64,000 nt of DNA from Mesorhizobium sp. YC-39 (GTDB lineage Bacteria > Pseudomonadota > Alphaproteobacteria > Rhizobiales > Rhizobiaceae): NCBI RefSeq assembly GCF_025753795.1, contig NZ_JAOWPS010000001.1, positions 124,001 through 188,000 of the forward strand. Reading direction: 5' to 3'. The notes below the pieces were generated by a model, which was not told where the DNA came from, did no database searches, and saw nothing but the letters and a program-made list of their open reading frames with translations. The position numbers and the translations under genes are program-made. The stretch's first letter is position 1, and the number at the start of each line of letters is the position of its first letter. Below, piece by piece: positions 39,400 through 48,983 of the stretch.

Positions 39400-40227
39400 A
39401 TGACCGAGCCCGGCGACACGCTTCTGGACCGACTTGGCCGCTGGCTTGCCGGCCGGCTGCAGGAGGAATCCTCCGGCTATGAGCCCTACACGCCGTCCGA
39501 CGCCGAAACGCTGCGCCGGACGCTCGAGCCCGGCGACATCCTGCTCGTCGAGGGCAACCAGAAAATCTCGGCGGCAATCAAGTACCTGACCCAGTCGACC
39601 TGGTCGCATGCCGCCTTCTATGTCGGCGATGCCTTGCCGGAACCGGCGGACGGATCGGAACGGCGCCGCCTGATCGAGGTCACGCTTGGCGAAGGCTGCG
39701 TCGCCGTGCCGCTGTCGCGCTACCGCACCTACAACACCCGCATCTGCCGGGCGAGCGGGCTGTCGCCAGAGGATCGCGACAAGGTCGTCGCTTTCATGAT
39801 CGGCAAGCTCGGCCTCAGATATGATCTCAAGAACATTTTCGACATGCTGCGCTATTTCCTGCCGACGCCGCCGGTGCCGGTGCGCTGGCGCCGCCGCATG
39901 CTGGCTTTCGGGTCCGGCGATCCGACGCGTGCGATCTGCTCGACGCTGATCGCCGAGGCCTATGGCCAGATCCGCTATCCGATCCTGCCCGAGATCACCC
40001 GCGCACCCGGCCGCGCCTCGGCGCAGTCAAGCTATATGCGCAGGGAAATCCTGCACATCCGCCACCACTCGCTCTACACGCCGCGCGACTTCGACCTGTC
40101 GCCCTTCTTCCGCATCGTCAAGCCGACGCTGGAATACGGCTTCGACTACCGGGCAGTGACCTGGGACGACAAGGCAGGCACAGACGCCGCAGCCGCGAAG
40201 GCTGGAGCAATCACCTCAGGCACGTGA
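39400..40227 (+). CDS. YiiX/YebB-like NlpC/P60-fold cysteine hydrolase
   Basis: A 275-residue protein. LEPGDILLVEGNQKISAAIK opens the permuted NlpC/P60 (DUF830-like) domain; the histidine is in STWSHAAFYVG and the cysteine in TRAICSTLIAEAYGQIRYPI, the expected His...Cys order for a permuted papain-like fold. There is no clear signal peptide. Family members are amidases or acyl hydrolases acting on lipids or peptidoglycan; the substrate here is unknown. It starts at the ATG at 39400 with no strong Shine-Dalgarno sequence. Confidence 0.82.
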   Translation: MTEPGDTLLDRLGRWLAGRLQEESSGYEPYTPSDAETLRRTLEPGDILLVEGNQKISAAIKYLTQSTWSHAAFYVGDALPEPADGSERRRLIEVTLGEGCVAVPLSRYRTYNTRICRASGLSPEDRDKVVAFMIGKLGLRYDLKNIFDMLRYFLPTPPVPVRWRRRMLAFGSGDPTRAICSTLIAEAYGQIRYPILPEITRAPGRASAQSSYMRREILHIRHHSLYTPRDFDLSPFFRIVKPTLEYGFDYRAVTWDDKAGTDAAAAKAGAITSGT

Positions 40228-40310
40228 CGGCTTTCGGCCTGGTCAGGACATACCCCTATGGCGCGGCCGCTATCCGGCCGAGGTGCAGGCGTTTCACATG
40301 GCGGCCTATA

Positions 40311-41690
40311 TCACGCCGAGACCGCAACAGCAGCGCCCTGGTTTTCGGCTCTGTGTTCGACCCAAACATGGACCGGTTCGTCCCGGCCGCGGATGCCCAC
40401 CGGTCCATGATCGCGCGCATTCAACTGTGTCGTGGGCGATTCCGCCTGCGCGGTCTCAATCAGTCGTGACCCAAAGCAAATATTCGCCTGAAGCTCACGG
40501 CATAGCGCCTGCAAACGGCTGGCGACGTTGACGGTGTCGCCCACCACCGCGAAGGACAGATTGCGCTCGCTGCCGACCGCGCCGATGACGACTGCGCCAT
40601 ATTGTGCACCGATCCGAACGTCCAGCGGCGGATATCCCCTGGACACCCGCTGCACATTCCAGTCTTTGAGAGCGGCGATCATCGCTTCAGCGCACTGGAT
40701 GGCCCGAGTCGCGTCGTCATGGCTGGCTTGCGGAACCCCGAATGTCGCCATGATGCAATCGCCGATATAGTTATCGACTGTGCCATGGTGGTCGAAAACA
40801 ACCTGCTCCATGCGACGGTGGAACTGACGCAGAAGTTCGAACACTGCTTCGGCCGGATGATCCTCGGAATAGTGTGTGAAGCCGACGATGTCGGCGAACA
40901 GCACCGCGATATCCTGCCGGCGGACCGGGCCGAAGGGCTCGTCATCCGTGGCGAGCTGGTCGACGACATTGGGCGAAAAATGCCGGGCGAGATTGGCGCG
41001 GGCGCGCTCCGCCTTGACATAGTCTTCCGACAGATGTCGGGAACGAGAGACGACCAGCGCCATGATCGCGCCGATAATCAGCACAACCAACACATTAGTC
41101 GCCTGCGCGAATGTATCGACGAAATTGGGATTGAGATAGAGGTTCAGTCGCTCTGTCATCGGCAGCGAATAGAGGTTCGTCGCCGGAATGACGGTTCCCG
41201 CATGAAAAATCACCCATCCCACCCCGATCGCCCATGTCAAGGCCGCGAGCGCGCCGAGATAGAGCGCCAATCGTGTCGAAAGGGTCAGCGCGCCAAGGCA
41301 TACGAAAATCAGCAGGAATTTGAAGCTGCCCTCGCGCAGTTGCATCGCGGCCGGCGCGACCTCCAGGGAAAACGGGTTGGGCGTTACCAGCAGAACGGTC
41401 AACAGAATGATGTCCAGCGTTCCCACGAGGTAACCGATCCACCATGGCGCGTTGCGGCGGCGCGCAAAGAGAAACTGGATCAGGCCGACGAGCTGGAACA
41501 GCACGAGGCCCGCCAGCACGAAGAGCAGCGAGGCATCCCAGCGGCTGATCAATGAAAAGAAGCAGGAGATCGCGGCGAGCGATGCCGTACGCGCCCAGAA
41601 CTGCAATGCAGCACCCTGGCGTTCTGCGCGCTCCCGCAAATTTTTCAGGCGTGAATAGCGGCGAAGTTCAAGTGTTGGCGCGGTCGGCAT
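40311..41690 (-). CDS. Membrane-bound class III adenylate cyclase
   Basis: A 459-residue protein. About six N-terminal transmembrane helices span residues 30-225; the cyclase domain follows, beginning RHFSPNVVDQLATDDEPFGP, with DIAVLFADIVGFTHYSEDHP carrying the two metal Asp residues, VDNYIGDCIMATFGVPQASH, and AVVGDTVNVASRLQALCREL. The catalytic set appears complete. It shares no domain layout with the TPR cyclase at 30.9-33.1 kb. It is monocistronic and convergent with the hydrolase-like gene. Confidence 0.9.
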   Translation of the reverse strand: MPTAPTLELRRYSRLKNLRERAERQGAALQFWARTASLAAISCFFSLISRWDASLLFVLAGLVLFQLVGLIQFLFARRRNAPWWIGYLVGTLDIILLTVLLVTPNPFSLEVAPAAMQLREGSFKFLLIFVCLGALTLSTRLALYLGALAALTWAIGVGWVIFHAGTVIPATNLYSLPMTERLNLYLNPNFVDTFAQATNVLVVLIIGAIMALVVSRSRHLSEDYVKAERARANLARHFSPNVVDQLATDDEPFGPVRRQDIAVLFADIVGFTHYSEDHPAEAVFELLRQFHRRMEQVVFDHHGTVDNYIGDCIMATFGVPQASHDDATRAIQCAEAMIAALKDWNVQRVSRGYPPLDVRIGAQYGAVVIGAVGSERNLSFAVVGDTVNVASRLQALCRELQANICFGSRLIETAQAESPTTQLNARDHGPVGIRGRDEPVHVWVEHRAENQGAAVAVSA

Positions 41691-41811
41691 AGGATCACTT
41701 CGATTTCACGGGACGTGTCACGCATTCGGCAAACCCGCCCTCTACTGGCAAATCAGTGCGCGAACTCTACCATGAATGCAGATGCAATCCTGCTCGGGAT
41801 GATTGGCTGTG

Positions 41812-42612
41812 TCAGGCCGGCAAAGGACGGCGTCCCTTTGCAGGAGCGGCGGGCCGGTCGGACGCCCCGGCATCGCGGGGATGCGGGCCGATCGGCATGA
41901 TCGCCGGAAACGGCGTCGCGCCAAAGGCAAATGTCCATTTATAGCCGGTGAGCCCGTCTTCGGGCGTCGTGTGCTGATCGTGATGGGCAAGCAATTTGGC
42001 GCGCTCCGCCAGCTCCTCCGCTTCGCGTCTCACCATCTCCGCCGTCTCCGGTCGCATTCGCCTGGAGAAGCTGACGAAGGTCGCCTCCCGCTCCAGATGC
42101 GTGATCGCCCAGCCGATGAAATTCTTGTTGGTCATCTCGAACAGCGGCCTGAGTGGCCCTTCGAAATTCCACTGGATCGGCGTCTCGACCAGCAGCCTTG
42201 CCGACAGGCCACGACCGAGCGCGACGAGGCCCAGATCCTCAAGCTCGCGCAGATAGAGGAACATCGAGGCCTCGCTCAAGCCTTGCGAGCGCATGATGCC
42301 TTCGGGCGTGAATTTTTCGGAGAGCATGACGAACATGAACAGCAGCGCCGGCCGGCCTGCGAGTTTGCGTTCGATCTCCGGCGCGATGCGGTTGACCGGC
42401 CCCGGCCCCCGGTTCATCGAGCCGAGCACGTTTTCGAGCTCGACGCCGACGGCAGCGCAGATGTCCATCAGGCGGTCGAGCTTGCAATTGCGTTCATGGA
42501 AGATGCGCTTCACCGTCGGCTCGGAAACACCCATGCGTTCGGCAAGTTCGCGATAGGTGACGCCCTTCGCCTTCAGTGTCCGCTTCAGCGCCTCGAAGAT
42601 CAGGCCATTCAT
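41812..42612 (-). CDS. XRE-type HTH transcriptional regulator with long C-terminal domain
   Basis: A 266-residue regulator. The HTH is at residues 15-40 (GVTYRELAERMGVSEPTVKR). The rest is an uncharacterised sensor-like region (LLFMFVMLSEKFTPEGIMRS, SMFLYLRELEDLGLVALGRG). AGAGGTG supports the ATG at 42612 over an in-frame GTG at 42621. It is divergent from the exported SMP-30-like gene, and the intergenic region holds the palindrome GTATCGA-TTT-TCGATAC plus a related half-site, probably its operator. The C-terminal tail (DAGASDRPAAPAKGRRPLPA) is disordered-looking. Confidence 0.85.
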   Translation of the reverse strand: MNGLIFEALKRTLKAKGVTYRELAERMGVSEPTVKRIFHERNCKLDRLMDICAAVGVELENVLGSMNRGPGPVNRIAPEIERKLAGRPALLFMFVMLSEKFTPEGIMRSQGLSEASMFLYLRELEDLGLVALGRGLSARLLVETPIQWNFEGPLRPLFEMTNKNFIGWAITHLEREATFVSFSRRMRPETAEMVRREAEELAERAKLLAHHDQHTTPEDGLTGYKWTFAFGATPFPAIMPIGPHPRDAGASDRPAAPAKGRRPLPA

Positions 42613-42638
42613 GCGATGCACCTCTTTGCCGCAGTTTC

Positions 42639-42655
42639 GTATCGATTTTCGATAC
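42639..42655. promoter_or_regulatory. Palindromic operator candidate between XRE and SMP-30-like genes
   Basis: GTATCGA-TTT-TCGATAC, 7-bp perfect arms, 27 bases from the XRE start. A partial second site, AGTATCGGAAAATC, lies at about 42680, nearer the divergent gene. Two related sites between divergent genes fit binding by the XRE protein. Confidence 0.6.
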
Positions 42656-42725
42656 TAGCCGCAATCAACCTTCCAGAAAAGTATCGGAAAATCTAGGTCT
42701 CCGTTATCACCACAGGAGACCAACC

Positions 42726-43586
42726 ATGAAAACCCTTATCCGCTCGACACTTCTCGCTGTCATCGGCGTCGCAACGATGCCTGCCGCCCATGCCGGGGAA
42801 ATCTGGCGTGCCGCCGGCTTCGAGCAGCCGGAATCGGCGCTGTTCGACGCCGCCAACCAACGCATCATCGTTTCCAACATCGTCGGCAATCCCGGCGACG
42901 CCGACGGCAACGGCTATCTGTCGGTGCTGTCGCTCGACGGCAAGATCACCACCCGTCACTGGACCGACGGCATGGACGCACCCAAGGGTATGGCGATCTC
43001 GGGCGGCAAGCTCTACGTCGCCGACATCACCCATGCGCGCGTCGTCGATCTCGAAAGCGGCAAGCTGGTTTCGACGATCGATGTGCCGAATGCCGTCTTC
43101 CTCAACGACATGACCGCGGACAGCTCCGGTAAGGTCTATGTCACCGACATGCTGGCCGATGCGATCTACCGCATCGACGGCGACCGCCCGGAATTGTTCG
43201 CGAAGGATGCAGCGCTCGCTTCGCCCAATGGCATCTTCGCCGATGGCAACAGGCTGATCGTCGCCTCGTGGGGCAAGGGCATCAAGCCGGATTTCAGCAC
43301 CGCCGAGCCGGGCGGGCTGCTCTCGGTCGATCTCGCCAGCAAGGTGGTCACGCCGCTGCCCGGCGCACAGAAATTCGCCGACCTCGACGGCGTCATCGCC
43401 ATCGGCGGCAGCATCTACGCCACCGCCTACATGACCGGCACGCTCTATCGCTACCAGGCCGGCGGCACGCCCGAGGCGATTGCGCATTTCAAGCCGGGCA
43501 GCGCCGATATCGGCACCGACGGCAAGTCGACCATCTATGTGCCGCTGATGAATGAGGGCGAAGTGGCGGCGCTGACGCTCGACTGA
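42726..43586 (+). CDS. Exported SMP-30/gluconolactonase-like beta-propeller protein
   Basis: A 286-residue periplasmic protein with signal peptide MKTLIRSTLLAVIGVATMPA and a likely cut after AHA. The repeats DAPKGMAISGGKLYVADITH, VFLNDMTADSSGKVYVTDML and SPNGIFADGNRLIVASWGKG are six-bladed propeller blades of the SMP-30/NHL type; the Asn and Asp of the metal site are present. Substrate is unknown. AGGAG lies eight bases before the ATG. Regulation by the divergent XRE protein is likely. Confidence 0.85.
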   Translation: MKTLIRSTLLAVIGVATMPAAHAGEIWRAAGFEQPESALFDAANQRIIVSNIVGNPGDADGNGYLSVLSLDGKITTRHWTDGMDAPKGMAISGGKLYVADITHARVVDLESGKLVSTIDVPNAVFLNDMTADSSGKVYVTDMLADAIYRIDGDRPELFAKDAALASPNGIFADGNRLIVASWGKGIKPDFSTAEPGGLLSVDLASKVVTPLPGAQKFADLDGVIAIGGSIYATAYMTGTLYRYQAGGTPEAIAHFKPGSADIGTDGKSTIYVPLMNEGEVAALTLD

Positions 43587-43921
43587 GAGTGTGGGCTATG
43601 AGCGGCACCTTGGAGCCCATCCAGGAGACCTTCGCTAACAAACATTCGTCGGCGAAGGTCGATGGCCCGCTCAGTTCGTTCCACACGCATCGACCAACTC
43701 CGTGGTCGGGAAGGTAACATCCAGTGGCGCGTTGTGCCTCAGAGAGACAGCGCGCTATAGCGCACACTATCCAGCAAAAGCGTAGCCCGGTTCACCCATG
43801 CGGGTGATGTGAGACAAAGTCCCGGCAGCATCCTCCCGTTTGACCAACCGGATGGACGCGCCGAGAAGATGTCTTCATTCCACGCTTCGCTGGTCGGAAA
43901 AAACCCGAACGGGCACGAGGC
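43587..43921. other. Gene-free stretch before the DUF1194 remnant
   Basis: No supportable gene. Frames on both strands lack ribosome sites and protein-like composition. TTCGCTAACAAACATTCGTCGGCGAA carries a short inverted repeat (TTCGC...GGCGAA) that could end transcription of the SMP-30-like gene. Confidence 0.4.
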
Positions 43922-44161
43922 GTGCTATTCGCTCTGGCGGTGAGCCTGACACCGTCGCTGTCAGCCACTGCGGAGCAGGTTTCCTCGGTGGATCTCGAAC
44001 TGGTTCTCTGTGTCGATGTATCGTCTTCAATGAGGCGGAACAACGGCTGCAGCGGGAGGGATATGTCAACGCACTGCTCGATGCCGCAGTGTTGCAGTCC
44101 ATTGAACCCGGCCAGCGTGGTAATGCCAATATCGGTCTCCTTCGACCAATATGAATCATAG
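43922..44161 (+). pseudogene. Remnant of a DUF1194 (von Willebrand A-like) exported protein
   Basis: A signal-like start (LFALAVSLTPSLSATAEQVS) runs into SSVDLELVLCVDVSSSM, the DUF1194 opening with a MIDAS-like DxSxS. The frame then shifts; the next frame gives NEAEQRLQREGYVNALLDAA and VLQSIEPGQRGN, the continuation expected in DUF1194 proteins. A further shift or break follows within ten residues, and the remaining 150-plus residues are missing. It is a degraded gene fragment just upstream of the RND operon. Confidence 0.75.
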
Positions 44162-44363
44162 GCCGCCCATCAAAGGAATCCTGAATCCTTTAAATCGCGA
44201 CTGACCCTAGCCCGATGGCGAGGCAGCCACAGGGTGGACATTTCAGCTCACATGGAAAATGATCATGTCGCCATACACAACACTGCAGTGCTCTGATCTC
44301 ATCGAAAAGCCTGAGCGTAGAAGCGGATCAACCGACCTCCGGGTCCAGCGAGCGAGGACGCAA

Positions 44364-45578
44364 ATGGACACCCCAGGGAATGGGCAATTGCATCGCGACG
44401 CGGGCGGGCGGCCCCGTCGATCGGCCGGCTGGCTTGCCCGCGCCGCCGCGTCGGCGGCATTCCTGCTCGGCATGGCTTTCAGCAGCACTGCGTTTGCGCA
44501 GGACCAGCAGCTACCCGAGGTGACGGCGGCCAAGCCGGTGGTTCGTGAAATCGTCGAAGACGACGAGTTCGTCGGGCGCTTCGACGCCGTCGACCAGGTC
44601 GCCATCCGCTCGCGCGTCAGCGGCTATCTGGACAAGGTCAGTTTCCAGGACGGCGCACTGGTCAATAAGGGCGACCTGCTCTTCACCATCGACAAGCGTC
44701 CGTACCAGGCGGCTTATGATGCCGCCAAATCGCAGGTGGACGTCGCCAAGAGTCTGCTCGAATTCTCCAAGATGCAGCTGGATCGCGCCGACGAACTCGC
44801 CAAGACCGGCAATATCTCAACCGCGACGGTCGACGACCGCCGGCGGGAGTACCTTTCGGCGCAGGCGCAGATGCAGGGCGCGACGGCTGCCCTGACGACG
44901 GCCAGCCTGAACATGGAATTCACCGAGATCAAGGCGCCCTTGTCCGGCCGCATCGACCGCCGGCTGGTGTCAGTCGGCAACCTCGTGCAGCCGGATTCCA
45001 CCTTGCTGACGACCATCGTTACGCGCGATCCGATCGACTTCTATTTCGACGTCGATGAGCGCCTGTATTTCAGCTACGCCCGCGACGCGAAGGAGCGCGG
45101 CGGCAGCATGCAGGAAGGCGCCGGCGGGCTCGATGTGGTGGTTCGCGTCGCCGACCGCACGGAGGCGGTATTCAAAGGCAAGCTCGATTTTGCCGAGAAC
45201 CGGATCGACAACGCGACCGGCACCATGCGAGTGCGTGCAAGGTTTCCCAACGCCGACGGCGTTCTCCAGCCAGGCATGTTCGGGCGCATCAACGTGCCGG
45301 GGTCGCTGCCGCATAGCGGCGTGCTGGTGCCCGACGAGGCGATCGGCGCCGATCAGGATCGCCGCATCGTGTTCCTGGTGGATGAGGCCGGGATGGTGTC
45401 GGCGAAGCCCGTGCGCACCGGCCCGCGTCTCGACGGCTACCGGGTGATCCGCGCGGGCCTGACCGGCGACGAGACGATCATCGTCAACGGGCTGATGCAC
45501 GCCAGGCCCGGCACCAAGGTGAAGGTCGAGATGGTGACGTTGCCGCCCAAGGCCGAGACCGCCGAGTTGCAGCAATGA
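44364..45578 (+). CDS. RND efflux periplasmic adaptor (MexE/AcrA-like)
   Basis: A 404-residue adaptor with a long N-terminal export signal ending AFAQDQQ. The lipoyl halves are QVAIRSRVSGYLDKVSFQDG and NMEFTEIKAPLSGRIDRRLV, with an alpha-hairpin between them, and the barrel/membrane-proximal part follows (VRARFPNADGVLQPGMFGRI, HSGVLVPDEAIGADQDRRIV). GAGGA lies six bases before the ATG at 44364. ATGA overlap couples it to the permease; no outer-membrane channel or regulator is adjacent. Confidence 0.93.
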   Translation: MDTPGNGQLHRDAGGRPRRSAGWLARAAASAAFLLGMAFSSTAFAQDQQLPEVTAAKPVVREIVEDDEFVGRFDAVDQVAIRSRVSGYLDKVSFQDGALVNKGDLLFTIDKRPYQAAYDAAKSQVDVAKSLLEFSKMQLDRADELAKTGNISTATVDDRRREYLSAQAQMQGATAALTTASLNMEFTEIKAPLSGRIDRRLVSVGNLVQPDSTLLTTIVTRDPIDFYFDVDERLYFSYARDAKERGGSMQEGAGGLDVVVRVADRTEAVFKGKLDFAENRIDNATGTMRVRARFPNADGVLQPGMFGRINVPGSLPHSGVLVPDEAIGADQDRRIVFLVDEAGMVSAKPVRTGPRLDGYRVIRAGLTGDETIIVNGLMHARPGTKVKVEMVTLPPKAETAELQQ

Positions 45579-48500
45579 GGTTCGCACATTTCTTCGTTGA
45601 CCGTCCGATCTTCGCATCGGTCGTTTCGATCGTCCTGCTGATCCTCGGCGGGATTGCCTATACCCAGCTACCGGTCGCGCAATATCCTGAGATCGCGCCG
45701 CCGACCATCGTCGTTCGCGCGCAGTATCCGGGCGCCGACGCCGAGACGGTCGCAGCGACGGTGGCAACGCCAATCGAGCAGGAGATCAACGGCGTCGAGG
45801 GCATGCTCTACATGTCGTCCTATTCGTCGGGCGACGGGGCGATGGCGCTGACCATCACCTTCAAGCTGGGCACCGATCTCGACCAGGCGCAGGTGCTGGT
45901 GCAGAACCGCGTGTCGGTCGCCGAGCCGCGCCTGCCCGAAGAAGTCCGCCGCCTCGGCATCACCACCACCAAGAGCTCGCCCGACCTGATGATGGTCGTG
46001 CACATGCTGTCGCCCGACAATACCTATGACCAGCTCTACGTCTCGAACTACGCCCGCTCGCGGGTGCGCGACATACTGCTCAGGTTAGACGGCGTCGGCG
46101 ACCTCATCATCTTCGGCGAACGCGAATATTCGCTGCGCATCTGGCTCGATCCGGAAAAACTGTCCGCCCTGGGGATGACCTCGGGCGATGTGGTGCAGGC
46201 GCTGCGCGACCAGAACGTCCAGGTGTCGGGCGGCTCGATCGGTGCGCCGCCGACCAACACCGGCACGGCGTTCCAGTACACTGTCACCACGCAAGGCCGC
46301 TTCAACGACGCACGCGACTTCCGATACGTGATCGTCAAATCGACCGACGACGGCCGTCTGATCTCGCTGCAGGACGTGGCGCGTATCGAGCTCGGCGCCA
46401 AGGATTATGTCACCAACTCCTATCTCAACGGCAAACCGGCGGTGGCGCTCGCCATCTTCCAGCGGCCGGGCACCAATGCGCTCGCCGCAGCCGCGGAGAT
46501 CCAGGACAAGATGAAGGAGCTTTCAGGCGACTTCCCCAAGGGATTGAGCTACGACATCGTCTACAATCCGACCGAGTTCGTCGCCGAGTCGATCCAGGAG
46601 GTCTACAAGACGATCCTCGAGGCGATGGTGCTGGTCATCATCGTCATCATCGTCTTCCTGCAATCGTGGCGCATGGCGATCGTGCCGATCGTGGCGATCC
46701 CCGTGTCGCTGATCGGCACGCTGGCGGTGCTTTACGCCGCCGGCTTCTCGCTCAACATGCTGACGCTGTTCGGCCTCGTTCTGGCGATCGGCATCGTCGT
46801 CGACGATGCGATCGTCGTGGTCGAAAACGTCGAGCGCAATATCGCCAGTGGGCTGGCGCCCAATCCGGCGTCGCACCTGACCATGGACGAAGTCGGAACG
46901 GCGGTCATCGCGATCTCGCTGGTGCTGATAGCCGTGTTCGTACCGACAGCCTTCATCCCCGGCATTTCTGGGCAGTTCTACCTGCAGTTTGCGATCACCA
47001 TCGCGGTGTCGACGGCGATCTCGGCATTCAATTCGCTGACGCTTTCGCCCGCGCTGGCCGCGCTGCTGTTCAAGCCGCACCACGCCGCGGCGGCGCCGCC
47101 GCGCTTTTTCCTGGCGCGGTTCGGACGGGCGCTCGCCGACGGCTTTAACAGCGGCTTCGACAGGGTCGCCCATTGGTATGCAAGCATCGTCCGCGTGCTG
47201 GTCGGCTCGTGGATAGCGATCACCGCCATGCTGGCCGTTTTCGCGGCCCTCATCTACGCCACGGTCTACATGGTGCAGACGGTGCCGCGCGGTTTCATTC
47301 CGTCGCTCGACCAGGGCTATGCGATCGTCGTCGTCCAGTTGCCGGACGGCGCTTCACTGTCGAGGACCGATGCTGTCATCCAGCAGGCGTCGCAGATCAT
47401 CCAGAAAACGCCAGGCGTCGACTACGCAGTCGCCTTCGCCGGCTTCTCCGGCGCGACCTTCACCAACGCCAGCAACGCGGGCGTGATCTTCGCCAGGTTC
47501 AGGCCGTTTGACGAGCGACTGAAAGCCGGCCAGTCGGCGACCCAGGTCATCGGCAATCTGTTCGGCAGCCTGCAAAGCATCAAGGAAGCCTTCATTATCG
47601 CACTGCCGCCGCCGCCAATCCGCGGCGTCGGCAATGCCGGCGGCTTCAAGCTGCAGATCCAGGAGCGCAACAGCGCCGACATGCGGCAGATCCTGGCGCT
47701 TGCCAACGAAATCGCCGGCGAGGCCAACAAGACGCCGGGGCTGACGGGCGTGTTCACCACGTTCTCCGCGTCGAGCCCGCAATTCTTCCTGGAGATCGAT
47801 CGCGACAAGGCGCGCATCCTGAACGTGCCGATCCCCAACATCTTCGAGACGCTGTCGATCAATTTGGGCACCGCCTACGTCAACGACTTCAACGCTTTCG
47901 GGCGCGTCTACCAGGTGCGGGCGCAGGCCGACCAGGCGTTCCGTCTCGATCGCGCCGACATCTTGAAACTGAAGGTGCGCTCGGCGACCGGCGCGCTGGT
48001 TCCGCTCGGCACGTTGATCGAGATCCGCGACGTCACCGGCCCGGCGCTGGTCCAGCGTTACAACATGTATGTCTCGGTGCCGCTGCAGGGCAACGCGGCG
48101 CCCGGCGTTTCCACGGGCGACGCGCTGGCATTGATGGAAGGGATCACGGCAAAGACGCTGCCGGCCGGTACCTCCTATGAATGGACCGAGCTCGCCTATC
48201 AGGAGCGCAACACCGGCAATGCCGCTGTCTATATCTTCGGACTGTCGGTGCTGTTCGTGTTCCTGGCGCTGGCGGCGCAATATGAAAGCTGGGTGCTGCC
48301 GTTCGCCATTGTGCTGGTGGTGCCGCTCGGCGTGCTCGCGGCGTTGCTCGGCGTGTCTTTCCGAGGGCTGGACAACAACATCCTCGTGCAGATCGGCCTC
48401 ATCGTGCTGATCGGGCTTGCCGCCAAGAACGCGATCCTGATCGTCGAATTCGCGCGGCAGGCGCAGGAACGCGGCCTTTCGGCCGCCGAGGCTGCCGTCG

Positions 48501-48778
48501 AAGCCTGCCGGCTCAGGCTGCGGCCGATCCTAATGACCGCCTTCTCGTTCATCCTCGGCGTCGTGCCGCTGATGATCGCAACAGGCCCGGGCGCAGAAAT
48601 GCGCCAGTCGCTGGGCACCGCGGTGTTCTCCGGCATGCTCGGCGTCACCTTCGTCGGCCTGTTCCTGACGCCGGTGTTCTACGTCACGCTCAGGTCGCTG
48701 TTTTCACGGCGCAAGCCCCGTGCCGAGGCAGAGCCCTCGGGTCCGGCAGAGGCGCCATCGGAGACGGCCGCCGAGTAG
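45575..48778 (+). CDS. RND multidrug efflux permease (MexF/AcrB-like, HAE1)
   Basis: A 1067-residue inner-membrane proton antiporter. It starts MRFAHFFVDRPIFASVVSIV, the HAE1 opening; two repeats of one plus five helices flank periplasmic porter loops. TM4 contains GLVLAIGIVVDDAIVVVENV with the proton-relay Asp pair; TM10 has the Lys in GLAAKNAILIVEFARQAQER. QYPEIAPPTIVVRAQYPGAD and PRGFIPSLDQGYAIVVVQLP are further family signatures. The C-terminal tail is acidic. It is coupled by 4 bases to the adaptor. Confidence 0.95.
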   Translation: MRFAHFFVDRPIFASVVSIVLLILGGIAYTQLPVAQYPEIAPPTIVVRAQYPGADAETVAATVATPIEQEINGVEGMLYMSSYSSGDGAMALTITFKLGTDLDQAQVLVQNRVSVAEPRLPEEVRRLGITTTKSSPDLMMVVHMLSPDNTYDQLYVSNYARSRVRDILLRLDGVGDLIIFGEREYSLRIWLDPEKLSALGMTSGDVVQALRDQNVQVSGGSIGAPPTNTGTAFQYTVTTQGRFNDARDFRYVIVKSTDDGRLISLQDVARIELGAKDYVTNSYLNGKPAVALAIFQRPGTNALAAAAEIQDKMKELSGDFPKGLSYDIVYNPTEFVAESIQEVYKTILEAMVLVIIVIIVFLQSWRMAIVPIVAIPVSLIGTLAVLYAAGFSLNMLTLFGLVLAIGIVVDDAIVVVENVERNIASGLAPNPASHLTMDEVGTAVIAISLVLIAVFVPTAFIPGISGQFYLQFAITIAVSTAISAFNSLTLSPALAALLFKPHHAAAAPPRFFLARFGRALADGFNSGFDRVAHWYASIVRVLVGSWIAITAMLAVFAALIYATVYMVQTVPRGFIPSLDQGYAIVVVQLPDGASLSRTDAVIQQASQIIQKTPGVDYAVAFAGFSGATFTNASNAGVIFARFRPFDERLKAGQSATQVIGNLFGSLQSIKEAFIIALPPPPIRGVGNAGGFKLQIQERNSADMRQILALANEIAGEANKTPGLTGVFTTFSASSPQFFLEIDRDKARILNVPIPNIFETLSINLGTAYVNDFNAFGRVYQVRAQADQAFRLDRADILKLKVRSATGALVPLGTLIEIRDVTGPALVQRYNMYVSVPLQGNAAPGVSTGDALALMEGITAKTLPAGTSYEWTELAYQERNTGNAAVYIFGLSVLFVFLALAAQYESWVLPFAIVLVVPLGVLAALLGVSFRGLDNNILVQIGLIVLIGLAAKNAILIVEFARQAQERGLSAAEAAVEACRLRLRPILMTAFSFILGVVPLMIATGPGAEMRQSLGTAVFSGMLGVTFVGLFLTPVFYVTLRSLFSRRKPRAEAEPSGPAEAPSETAAE

Positions 48779-48983
48779 GGTTACGAATTCGCCGCGTCGG
48801 GCGCGGCGTATCACTCAAGAAAATCGGCGCGGCGCGGCAACGGCCACAATCTGCGCGACCTCGGCGTCGAGGTGCGGCGGAGATCCTGCTCGGTCTGATC
48901 CAGCCCCACAGCCGCATCCAGTTCAGCGAGACGATGTCGGGCGGCGAGCCAATGCGATCTTCTATCTGGTCGACCAGGCGGGG

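Noticed and set aside
48781..48983. Remnant gene between the RND permease and the sulP fragment
   Set aside because: All frames were read; none gives recognisable protein, so only a deletion scar is inferred.
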